DNA of 64,000 bases from Actinospineispora eucalypti. GTDB lineage: Bacteria; Actinomycetota; Actinomycetes; Mycobacteriales; Pseudonocardiaceae. A program made the position numbers and the translations under genes. Below are positions 36,501 to 48,500 of the stretch, one piece after another; positions within the stretch are counted from its first letter, which is position 1; each line of letters starts with the position of its first letter. The stretch covers positions 124,001-188,000 of the forward strand of contig JACHMT010000003.1 in assembly GCA_014208095.1 (NCBI GenBank), in the 5' to 3' direction. A model generated the notes under the pieces. That model saw nothing but the letters and a program-made list of their open reading frames with translations. It did not search any database and was not told the DNA's origin.

Positions 36501-39500
36501 TCCACCTCGAGTGAGCGGAGGAGGTCGCGCATGCGGTGATCCAATTGAAGATCGTCAGCGGACCGGTCGTGGGTCATGGCCTGGCCGGGCTCGTTGTGCG
36601 GCTCCGCGGACGGTGTCTCGACGGTTTGCTGGATGAGCCGCCGGCGCCGCTGTATTTCTTGCTCACTGCGGAAGAACTCGCGAGCCGCGTCGTGCAGCAA
36701 CTCGTCCAGCGCGAGATCGGCGGCGGTGGCCCGGTCGGCCAGCTGGTTGTAGACCGGCTCGGTCGGGCTGGTTTGCAGGGCTTCTCGCACGGTGTTGAGC
36801 GACTCGCGGAGCTCGGGCAGCTGGATCAGCACCGCGATCGCTCGGCTGGCCGGTTCGCGGGCGAGCGCACGCGTGCCCGCCTCGAGCTCGTCGAGCTGGG
36901 CGCTGATCTCGTCCGCGAGCGTCGGCTCGCGCGGGAGAAGCCCGAGGTCCGTCGCCTTCGTGGTGGCGACCTCGATCGCTTCGGCGAGCAGCCCCGAGGG
37001 GCCGACGATCTTCGCGCCGAACGGTCCGCCGTGGCTGACCAGGCCGCGTAGGTGTCCCGCATGGTAGGCGCCGCCTCCGGAGTGACCGCCGGGGGTGTGC
37101 GCCCGGGCCAGCCGGCCGCTGTCGCGGCTTGGCCCGACCGTGGTGCGCCGGGCGGACCCGGGATGCCCGGTGATGTCCAGCGGGGTGCCGTCGGGGATTG
37201 GGTCGGTGCCGATCTCCGCTATGGGCGGGCCGACCCCGGGGCCGTAGAGGTTGGGCAGGTTGGGCACGATCAGCAGCGCGAACTCCAGGGTGCCGTGGTG
37301 TTGCGGCGCCTGTTCGGCGAGCAGCCGGTTGCGGGTGAACTCGTCCAGCTCGGCCCGTACCCAGCCGGTGACCAACGCAACTCCCAGGTCCGGGTCGCCG
37401 ACCATGATCTGGTTGGCCGGCTGGCCGTGCACGACGTGCAACACCGTGGCCACGGTGAATTCGCCGACCCGGACGCCGCTGCCGAGCCCGTCCTGGTGCA
37501 GAACGAGAATCGTGCTGTCTCCGGACGGGGTGATCGTGGCCGGCGGGCCGGGGTAGACGTTGTCCAGCCAGGTGCCGATCGCGTCGATGTCGACCGCCAG
37601 CTCGAAGCCGTCGGGGGACGCCGCGCCCCACTGCCCGGCAGGCTCGAGGTGCTGTGCCCAAAGCCCGTCAGCCACCGGCCGGGGTGCGCCGAGCACGCCA
37701 TGTGCCCAGCCGTCGGCGAGGAACTCGAAGAACAGGTCCCCGGACGCGGACTCCGGCCATCCGTCCGGCGCGGCCCAATCGGCACTCATCCCGCGCAGTG
37801 TGTGGATCTTCGTGGCCAGCGGCCCGCCGAAGCGGGAGGTGTCCAGCCCCCGGATGAGCAGGGAGCCTCGTCCCGGGATGGACAACTCCAGCCGCAGCGC
37901 GAGCGTGCCGTCGTCCCGCACGAGCGCGGTGAAGCCAGCCGAGGTGGCCGCCGGGTCCACCGCCCACACCCAGGTGACGTTCGTGTCCAGCCAGGGGTGC
38001 GCGGCGATCGCCTCGGCCTGCTCGCGGGGCGACAGCCCCAGCTTCGCGGTCAGCTCGCCGGGAGTTGTCGCGTCGACTCGGGCGCGCCGCAGCTCATCGA
38101 CGATCCGGCTGCCCCGGGCGCGAGCGGTGGTAAACGGTCCCAACCCGTCCAGCTCGGGCAGCGCCGGGACCCCCTGCGGGCCGAGGATCTTCTCGAACAG
38201 CCCACGACGCTGCTCGGGCGTCCACTCCTCGTCGAGGACCGCGAAGACCTCGGCGTCGGTCACCCATTGGCCGGACAGACCGTACGCCACCAGGTCATCG
38301 AGCGGCTCGATCCGGGTGTCTTGGGTCTGCTCCAGACTCACCCGAGCTTCGGCCACGCGATCGATGAGCCCACCCAGCACAACGAAGGTGAAGCCAACCG
38401 GCAGCGCAAAGTCCGGCCCGAGCGCCGCCCAGACTCGGAACTGCTCGGACGAGAGCACCACACGGACTTCCGCGCGCTTGGCACCGACGCTCAGCGCGAC
38501 CTCCTGGTCGACCTCCAGGCCGGCGTCCTGTACCCGGGCAACCGTTCGTCCATAACCGTCCCGAATGGCGACGTACCGTCCCGCCAGGAACTCCGACCAG
38601 CGGCTCGATCCACCGTCCCCACCAAGAAGCCCGCCGCCGCTCACCACCACGGCGGCCAGCACCGTCGGCTCCCCCGTCCACCACGCCAGCAACGCCGCGC
38701 TCAGCCCGGCGACCAGCAGCGCGGCCCCGGTGAACCGGTGCAGCGCGCGCGTCACTCGCTGGGCCACGCCCCGGCCGAGCAGCCGGGAGCGCTGCTTGTC
38801 CGGCCCCTTCACGGCCACGTGCACCGCCAGTACGCCGGCCGCGAGTAGCGCGAGCCCCCACGCGGGCAGGGCGCCGGGCGTCGAACTGGAGGCTGGGGTG
38901 GCCGCTGTGAGCGGTGCGGCGGCTGCTGGCGCGGCGGTCAGCACGATCATCACCGCCGCGATGGCAATCGCCACGGCAAGCACCCGGGCCACGTGCCTTG
39001 TGGCGGATGGGGACTTCGTGGCCGGGAGGTGGTTGTCCAGGCCGTTGCCGTTGTTCGGCGGGCCACGCCGCGTGATGATCAGCGCCAGTACGGCGCTCGC
39101 GGTGAGGATCACGGCCTTGGCCGGTGCGGGCAGGTCGGAGGCCAGCGTCTGGTAGCTGCCCCAGGCGTTGAGCGCGAGGAGTCCGAGCTGGCGGACCAGA
39201 CCGGCGTTCGTCGTTGCCTGGGCGCGGCCGAGTGCCCGCGCCCAGGCCGGGGTGATCAGCAGCCGCAGCGCCATGATCACGCCAGCCGTAACGGCCAGCG
39301 CGCCGGCGGTGACCTGCACCGGGCCGCCGGGGGTGAAGGCCAGCAGCTCCAGCGCCAGCCCGCCGGTGACCGGCAGGCTGAACCGCAGCCCGATCCGGAA
39401 CTGCCGGGTCAGCGGCAGCGACCAGTGGGTGAACGCCAACCGCACGTTCACCGCGAAGGCCTTGATCCCGGGGCCGACGGGGTCGCCGTGCTTGATCAGG

Positions 39501-42500
39501 TAGCCGACCACGAACGTGGTCAACGCCGCCAGCAGCGAACCGGTGATGATCGTGGCGACCGGGCTGATCAGCCACATCAGGCCGGCGGCCACGATGTTCA
39601 TCGCGCCGTCGTCGAACCAGGTGGTGAGCCTCGGCCCGGGCAGCATGTGCTTCTGGTTGTTCTTCACGTCCGTCTTGTAGACGTGGATGGTGCGCCAGCC
39701 GATGGACATCGCCATGGAGAAGATGGTGATCAGGACCGCACCGATCACCCAGTGCCCGCCCAGCGCGGCGGCCAAGTAGCCCTTCCCGCCCCAGTCGATG
39801 GGCGCGGACAGCCGGAACAGCCAGGCCCAGTGCCCAAGGTCGAACAGGGCGAATGCCCAGAACCGGCCCAGTTGCCTTGGCCGGCTGTTCAGGGTCGGGT
39901 CCAGCCGGTCCACGTTGCCGGCGGCCAGGCGGGGAAGCTTCAGGGCGAAGACGAATCCGAAGTGCGAGACGGCAAACACCAGCGACTCGATGAACACCCA
40001 GGTGGTTATGTCGCCGACCGGGACGTTCGCGTGCAGGCTGACCACGAAGCTCAGGGTGTGCAAAGTCAGCAGGCTCAGCTGCACCCGCCGGGCCTTGGCC
40101 AGCCGCGCCGGCAGGTCGCCGGGCAGATCGGTCAGCGTGCTGACCGTGGCCCGCACGAACATGCCCATCGTGCTGGCCAGAGGCAGCACCAGTGCCCACA
40201 CCGGGCCGGCGAGAATGGCGAACGCGGACAGCGCGATGAAGACCGCGTACACCAGAGCCCGCACCACCCGCTCCGCGGTCAGGTTCGGGGCGCGTGCCTT
40301 GATCGGCGACCAGAACAGCCGCAGCAACGCCGCCACACCCACGCCGGCGGCCACGGTTGCGGCCAGGGTCGGAGCGGTGCCGCCGGTAGCCGCCAACACG
40401 CCCGTCCCGGCCCCGACACCAACCCCGGCAGTGATCCCAAAACCGACCCGCCACCGAACCGGCAAGTCCGCCGACCAGTCACCGAACACCGCCAACACGC
40501 CGGTAACGAAGTCGCCGACCGCGCCCCGGTGGCGCCACCCGAACAGCCCACCAACCAGGGCCAGCGCAAGCCCACCCAGGCCAAGCAGCCAGCGCCACAC
40601 GCCGCTTCCCCGCGAGGACTGGCCGTGGTCCGGCTGCCCACCGGCGGTCGGTTCCGCACTCGTCGTCGACGACTCGTTTCCGGTCGGTGCGGCATTCGAC
40701 GACGGCGGCGCCTGGCTCTCGGTTTGCGAGGAAGCCGAGGACGGCGATGCCTCGTCGCGGGTTTGCGACGGCCCCGGGGTGTTCGTCTCCCCCGGGGCGG
40801 GCAGGTCACCGGACTGCCCGGGCTCGGCGGGGCCGGGCACGGTCACCGTGACCGGCTCGGTGCCGTAGCCGCCGGCGGGGACGGTCAGCCCCTGATCCGG
40901 GAACACGGTGTCCGCGTCCTGGTGGGCGAACACGCCCGGGTTGGCGCCCACCAGCACCGCCGGGTCGGCGTGGCCGTACGGGGTGAACAGGCCGAACCGG
41001 GCGATGATCACGGTCACCGCGTCGTGCTGGTGCCCGGTCAGCACCGGGTGCGTCACGGTCCACTCCGCGCCGGTGCCCTCGGGCAGGTCGAGCTTCGTGC
41101 CCGTCGGGAACGGCGTATCCAGGGTGGCCGGCCAGTTCTCGTCGGTGATGTGCTGGTTGACCGCCCGCAGCGCCACCATCGCGCGGTGCAACGCCTCAGG
41201 ATCGCGCACCGTCTCGATGCCATAGAGGCCCTCGATCCAGCGGCGCGGCGTGTCGCCGTCCTGGGTGTACGCCACGCGCAGCGTCAGGATCGTCGGCTCG
41301 GTCACCGGCTGGTGCTCGAGGACCACGCCCGGCCGGTCGGCGTGCTCTTGGGTGTGCGGGTCCCGGGAGGTGTTACCGCCGACACCCAGCCCGACCAATC
41401 CCGCCAGCGCGGCCAACAGGCCGCCGGCCGTCCACCTCGTCCAGCGCCTGGCGGGCCGACCGGGTCGGTTGTCACCGGTCCCGTGGCCGTGCTCGTCGAG
41501 CCAGCGGTCGAGCAGGAGTTGGTTGAGCATCAACTGCATGCGCAGGTAGCCCGGAGGCCCACGTACCCGGATCGTGGCTTTCTCGACGAACTTGCTCGAG
41601 GTGTGTGGCCCGGCCACCGCCACCGAGATGATGTCGTCCTCGGTGGCCCAACGGCCGACCACGGCGTCGAACAGTTCCCGCTGATGCAGGCTGTCGGGTC
41701 GTTCGCCCCGGGCGATTTGCAGTGCGTCGTTGATGGCGTTGAAGTCGCTGCCGGAGTCGCCGCCGTAGATCAGGATCGGGCGGACACCCTCCGGCAGGTC
41801 GTTGATCAGTTCGGCGAATCCGGTGATCTTCGACGGCGGCACCTCGGGGTGAGTCAGGTCGAACACGTTCGCGCCGGACTGCACCTTGAACCGCGGGTCG
41901 TTGGTGGCGGCTTCCTGCAGCGCCGTGCCCAGCTCGTTGGCCCGCTCGCGGGTTTCGGCGGGAGCGTGGATCCAGTCGTAGGCACGCATGAGCAGCTCGC
42001 CGTCGGGGCCCAGTTTGTCAATCGGCTCGATACCGACCGCGGCGTGTTCGTCGGTGAAGTGCTGGCGGTGGAAGTCGCTCAGCGCGTCCCGCCACGCCTG
42101 CTGCCGTAGCGCCCGCTGCGTCTCGGGCAACCGCGCGCCGGGGCGGCGGACCTGGGCGCCGAACAGGCCGACCACGCTGATCCCGTCGCCGGGCTCGGTG
42201 CCGAACAGGCCCATCAGCTGCGAGGCCGCCCGGCCCGAGTTCAGTCCCGCTTGGGCACCGAGCATTGCGTGCGCGTGGAAGGTGGGCGCCGCCCCCGGCA
42301 GCAGCGCCGGGTGCGACATGGACGACTCGGGGGCGGTCAATGCCTCGTCAACGTCCGAGAGCACCAGCAGCGCCCGGTCCACGCCCAGCCGATCCACCAC
42401 ATCGGCCAGCACCGCCTGGATCTCGGCGTCGGTGGAGAACGCCCACTCCGGCCGCCACTCTGGATACACCCGCTCGGCGAACCGGGCCAGCAACCCGGAC

Positions 42501-45500
42501 AGCCGCCGCTGCGCCGCCAGAACCCGTGCGGCCGCCTCGGGCACACCCTCGCCGGAGGCGATCGCGGCACGCAAGCCGTCATACCCGGTGCGCAACCGCT
42601 CACCAGCGGCATCAACCCGCGACCGCAACACCGCACCGGTCAGCCGGTCCCACCGGGCGGCCAGCCTGGCGCGCAGCCCCGGCACGACCAGCACCACCAC
42701 CACGGCGATCACCACCGCGGCCACCGCGGTCCACACCGGATGCGCCAACACCCAGTCGCGCAACCAACCCAGCCCCAGCGCCCCACCGGCCAGCGGCGCC
42801 CAACTCCGATCGGGCCGGCTACCCGCGTCGAAGGTGAAGTGCTGCCCCCGCTCGCGACCCAAGCTGATCTGGTCGCCGTCGGCGAGCAAGCGTTCCTCGA
42901 CCTGCTCGGCATTGACGAACGTGCCGTTGCTGGAACCGATGTCGCGCAGTACCCAGCCACCCTGTTCCGCGTCGTAGCGGATGTCCGCGTGCGTGCGGGA
43001 GGTGCGGCCGTCGTCAACCAGGACGTCGTTGCCGTTGGCATGGCCAGGCTCGCCGCGCCCGATGCGCAGCGTCGTACCCGGGGTGAGCTTGACCGGCTTC
43101 CCGCCGTCAACAGGGTGCAGAGCCGGGCCGGTGCCGCCGATGAGGCTCCGCACCAACCTGCCGAACCGGCCCCGCTTGGCAGGAGCAGCGGTGGGCTCGG
43201 GTTGTGGCCGCAGCAGCACCGAGGCGTTGCCGATCGCGCCGAGCACCGTGTCCCGCAGGTAGAACACCCGGGCCTGGCCACCCAGCATGGCCCGGGTGAG
43301 GTCCTGGCCCTGGATGGCGTCAACGATCACGCGGGCGATCGGGGCCAGCCGGTCAATGTACTCGTCCTGCTCAGCGCGCGTCTCCAGCTGGTTGAAGAAC
43401 CAGAGGTGAGCCGCCCGCATCACACCGGTGATCCCGACCAGGGCGTCCCAGAACACCTCCGGGTCGCCGGTGCGCAACGCGGCGACCTGCTCGGCTCGCC
43501 GAGCCAAGGAGGTCCAGTCCGGCTCCGCCGCCGGCTCTTCCAGCTGGACCGACTCGTCAGGCTGGAGGGCTCGGTCCAGGTCAGCGCCGGCTTGCAGCGC
43601 GGCGTACATGCGGGCATCGATGTAGTCCCAGCCGTCCGGTGCCGGGTAGTAGTACAGATCGGTCGGGCTGCCGCCGTAGTGCCAGCGCATGTGCTCGGTG
43701 AAGTGTTCGAGGACGACCATGCCCTTGCGCTCGCCGTGCGGCCGGCTGATGCGCAGCACCGGCACGGAATGCGCAACGGCCTTCTCGACGGAGCCGCGCT
43801 CAGCCTCGGTGAAGGTGGCACCGGACCGCCGAGGCTGGGCCGGCAACCGAACCGCCGCCGCGGCGTCATTCGGTGCGTGGGGCGCGCCGGCCGGGCCGGT
43901 GCTCGGGGCCATGACGAGCGCGGTGGCGTGATCTTCGCCGCGCGGCGGCGCCACCGCGAAGTCGATGATGGCCTGGGCGGCACTGGCCGGGTCGGTGGCG
44001 CCGCGGATCAGGTCGAGCAGCTCGTGGCCGTCCGCCGACAGGTAGCGGGTGACGCCGTCGGTGACCGCGACCAGCCACTCGCCTTCCTCCAGCACGAAGG
44101 TCAGCGCCCGCGGGCCGCTCTCCAGCATCACCCTGCCCAGCAGCCCCTTCGGCTGGTTGCGCCTGCCCTCGTGGAACTCGGGCTCGTTGACCGGGATGAC
44201 CCGGTTCGGCGTGACCCGATAGACGACGCTGTCGCCGGTGACCAGCACGGTGGCCCGATAGCGGCCGTCCGGCAGCGGAACGATCTGGATCGCGGCGTAG
44301 GTAGTTGCCGAATGGTCGTGTTCCGCCGTGCCGGGGACCGCCATGACCCCCCTGTTGGCCACGCGCACCGCGACCTCGGCCTGCCGGTCCGGGGCGCCGA
44401 ACGCCGCCGGGGCGGAGTACAGCAACGTGGTGGCGCCGAGCTCGATGGCGGCGTGCGCGCCGTCGCGCGGGTGTGCCGAGTGGCTGACGCCATCACCGAT
44501 CGCGCCGACGAACCGACCGTCCTGCTCGCCGAGCAGCCCGCCGTCCTGGTTGTTGCCGCGCGCGCCGCCGCTGGTGACCACCGCGCCGGTCCAACCCTCG
44601 CCGGTGAGCGTCAGGGCGGCCGCGTCCGCGTCGGCGGCGTCGCCGGTGCTGATGATCGGTGCGTAGATCACCCCGCCGCCGGGCAGCTGTACCGGCAGGC
44701 CGGTCTCGGCGCCGGTCGGCCGAACCTGTTCGAGCTGGTAGCGGCCCGGCTCGACCTCGATGAGCGTCAGCTCGACCCCGCTGGTCAGCCGGCCGGGGTT
44801 GGTGGGTGCAAGGCCGACCGGCCGGCCTGCTTCGAACTCGGTGACACCGCGCGATGCCGCGTCACCGACCAGCCCGAGCAGCCAGGCAATGCGGCCCCGC
44901 TGGTCGAGCGCGGCCGGCAACCACACCTGGGCGTCCTCGGCGACCTGGCCCAGCACCTTGGCACTGACCACCAACGTGCCCTCGGCGCCGAACCGGTGCT
45001 CCAGCGTGATGTCCCGATCCACCAGCACGGTGAATCCGGCGGCCACCGCGCCAGCCGGTACCACCCGCACCGGCTGCCACTTCTGCGACCCGAACCGCAG
45101 CAGCTCCGGAGCGTTCTCCACGGCCTCGCGGATCTCCGCCTCGGCCAGCTCGACCATGTCCACGGTGTCGGCCAGCGGACGCGGGTCGAAGTCGGTGTCC
45201 AGCGCGTCCTGGTACACCCGCTGCAGGTGGCTGAACCGGTATGGGTCGTCCCAGAACTTGTCGGTGGTGTCAGCGCGCAGCCGGTCCAGCTCCCGCAGCG
45301 CCGCGCCGAACCGCTCGGCCAGCTCAAAGAGCCGCGCATCCGCGGGCAGCCCGGCCATGGCCAGCTCGGCGCGCGCCAGTGCGACGGTGGCCCGTTCCAG
45401 CGCCGGCGGCACCCGCTGCCACGGATCCGCGGTGTCCGCATCACCCGGTGCGGGTGCGTCGTAGTCACGCCGCGCGCCGGCCAGCAGCGACTCCGCGGCC

Positions 45501-48500
45501 GCCAGCTCGGTCGCCGCCTGTGCGGCGAGTTCCGCCAGCTCGTCGGCGTCCGCGTTCGCACCGCGGGCCTCCGGTTCGTGGCCGGCGTCGGCAAGCACGC
45601 GTGCCGGCCCTGAACCATCCGCGCTTGCGGTGCCCGCCATGCGGTCGAGCTGGGCACGCAACGCGTCGCGCCGGCCGGCCAAGGCCGGCAGGTAGGCACG
45701 AAGCCGGTCGAGCTCTGGGGTCGCTGCCAGCCGCCGGGTGCCGGTGAGGAGCGCCTCGAGGGCGTCCACCGAACGCGCCTCGCGCTCGAACCGCTCGCGC
45801 ACGCTGCTGACCGACAGGCCGAACGCACCGTGCGCGAGCAGGCTGTCGACCGCCACTCCCAGCAGGTCGAGCTCGCGCTCCATTGCGGGCAGGCGGGCCA
45901 GCAGGCGGCTGGTGAGCGTGTGGAAGTCATGCACCGGGCCGGCCCGGTTCAACAGGTAGACCGCAGTAACTCGCCCGCCCAGCTCCCAGCGCAGTTGCTC
46001 GGCCGCGTTGCCGGTGACCACGTCGAAGGTCGGGCTACCCGGCCGGATCAGGCCCAGGGCCTGCTGCGCGAGGTACCACCGGAACAGAGAGCCCGACGAG
46101 GCGAAGTCGACCAGCTCGACGGAGCCGTTCCTGCGCACTACCAGGCCAACCGTCGACGACGCAGGGGCACCCGAGGACCAGACCAGGCCGCTCCGGCGCG
46201 GCCCTGGGCCGGCCGTAGTGATCAAGGAGCGCAGCCGGGGCATCGCGGCCGCGAGGAAGGCCCGGATCATCGGGACGTCGGCCGCGTAGATGAGGGTGCT
46301 CCCGGAGCTGACGATGGCCTTGAGCTCACCGGTCCGCACATCGAAGCCGGGGGCGCCGGACAGCCCGCCCGAGGCGAGGACCTCGGAGGAGAGGTGGCCG
46401 GGGAGCCGCCCGTTGACCGGCCCGGCGAGGACCAGCGACTGGCTCATCGGGTAGCCGGCGAAGGCCAGCCAGTCGCCGACCTCGGCCGGGCCGCTGGCGA
46501 GCCGGGCGGCCTTCTTCTTCAGGCCGTAGACCGCGCCGAGCGCCAGGTCCATGCCGGGCTGCTGGTCGTCCTCGTGGCGCAGCAGGTTGAGGACGTCGTT
46601 GCCGGCCTGGGCGACGCCCTCGAGAGGCCCGAATGCCGAGGCCGGCAGGGTCACCCAGGTCACGACCGGCAGCCCGTCGGCCTGCGCCTGTCCCTTGGCG
46701 AGGTGCGCGGCGGTCAGGATGTACGCCGGTTCGTCGTCGGTCGCCTCCTGGATGACGACCGCGGTCCCGAGGCCCCGTCCGGAGGCATCGCGCAGGACCA
46801 CCCGGGAGGCGTCGGCATCGGTGATCGGCGAGCCGTGCGCGGCCAGCTCCAGCGGCGCCCCCGCGCTGACCGGGCGCAGGCCGGTCAGCAGGTGGCGACC
46901 GGGCTCGATCGAGTAGGTGACCAGGTTGACGATGCTGGTGGGGCGGCCCTCGGTGTTGGAGAACATCGGCTCGCCAAGGTCGACGCGGTAGATCCGCACC
47001 GGGCCGTCCCGCTGGACGATCGGGTTCTCCGCCGTGGCGACCCGTGCGGCCACCTCGAGCAGCCAGCGCTGGCGGTCGGCGTTGTCCAGTACCGAGGGCA
47101 GCAGGTATCCGAGCTGGTCGGCCATGGTGCTGAGGAAGGCGTCCAGCGCGGAGGCGTGCTTGCCCAGCTCCCAGTGGATCTGGCGGCCGTCGACGACGAG
47201 CGTGGCGCCGTTCGGCAGGGTGATCTCCAGCGTGACCCGGTTGTCGCGGATCCGGATGGTGAAGCCGGTCTCCCGCGCGCCGGCCGGTGCGGCCGAGGCA
47301 AGAGCATCGGGCTCGGCACGCCGCCAGCCGCCCGCACCGCGCAGCTCGGCGAGCTTGTCCGCCGCCCGCTGCCAGGCACGGTGCACCGACTTGTCCGGGT
47401 CGCCCCGCAGCAGCAGCTCGGCCCGACCCAGCGCGGAGGCGGCCTGGGCCAACAGCTCCCAGCCCCGCTCGCGGTCCGTGTTGCGCAACCGCCGGACCTC
47501 ACGCAGCAGACCCTCGGCGTGGCGGGTCCAGGACCTGGCGTCCAAAGGCCCGTCCCGGGGGCTCGCCGGCACCGTCACCCGGCGCGGAGCCGGCGCCGAG
47601 GGCCTCGGCTCGGCGGCGAGCTCGGCGGTCAGCGCCTGGATGGCTCTGCCCAGCTCGGGGTGCGCCTGGTCGTACTGCTGAACCAGGTCGGGCCGGTCCG
47701 GGTTGGTCACCCGGAGCATCTCCCGGGTCATGATCGCGTGCTGGTTGCGCGGGGACAGCCGCCCGAACGCGGCCACCGTGCGGGGATCGGCGTAGATCAC
47801 GCCCTGGTGCACCCAGAACAGCACCAGCACGCCCGGCGCCGCCCGGTCCAGCAGGCCCTGAACGGTGCGCAGCTCAGCCTGCGTCTGGTTGAGGCGCCAG
47901 GTCATCCCGTTCGGGGTGCCGAGTGGCAGCCACTGAGGCAGGGGGGCAAGTCGCGGGTCGCCGTCGTAGACGATCGAGCCGTCGGCCGCGTCGAGGGCCA
48001 GCGGGCCGCCCGATGCGGCATCGCGGCTACCCGGCCGGGGCATCTCGCCCACCTGAGGCCGCTGCCGCGCGTCCAGCTTCTGCGGCGACAACGTGTTACC
48101 GAGCTTCGCGCGACGGTTGAGCAGCCAGCTCAGCAGCGGCGCGACCAGCACCGCACCGGCGAACGCCAACGCGACCACGGTCGGGTCGGTGACACCGATG
48201 TAGTGGATGTTCGCGATCACCAGGAGGGCGACCGCGAGGATCGCGGCCGCCGATGGCGGGCCGCGGATCCTGGGCAGCATCGAGATCAGCTGGAGCAGCC
48301 CGGCGCTCAGCGCCGCGACCAGCGCCCCGCCGGCCAGCACCAGCGGCACCGACGCGCCGATCACAGCCGCGCCACCGAACCCGCCGCCGACCGCGAACAG
48401 CGCCGCGGCAGCGCCGGCCCAGCCCAGCCCGCGCAGTGCGGTCATGAGCAGGGCACGGGAGCGGCCCGGTGCGGACGCCGATGCGTCAGCGGGATCGCTG

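Noticed and set aside
18015..40454. Long minus-strand frames such as 18015-19760 and 38295-40454
   Set aside because: They are in a different register from the giant frame, have low-complexity Arg/Ala/Gly composition and contain no recognisable domains.
29375..42655. Separate otsB-like phosphatase genes
   Set aside because: No stop codons or start-like signals separate the copies, and they abut in one reading frame.
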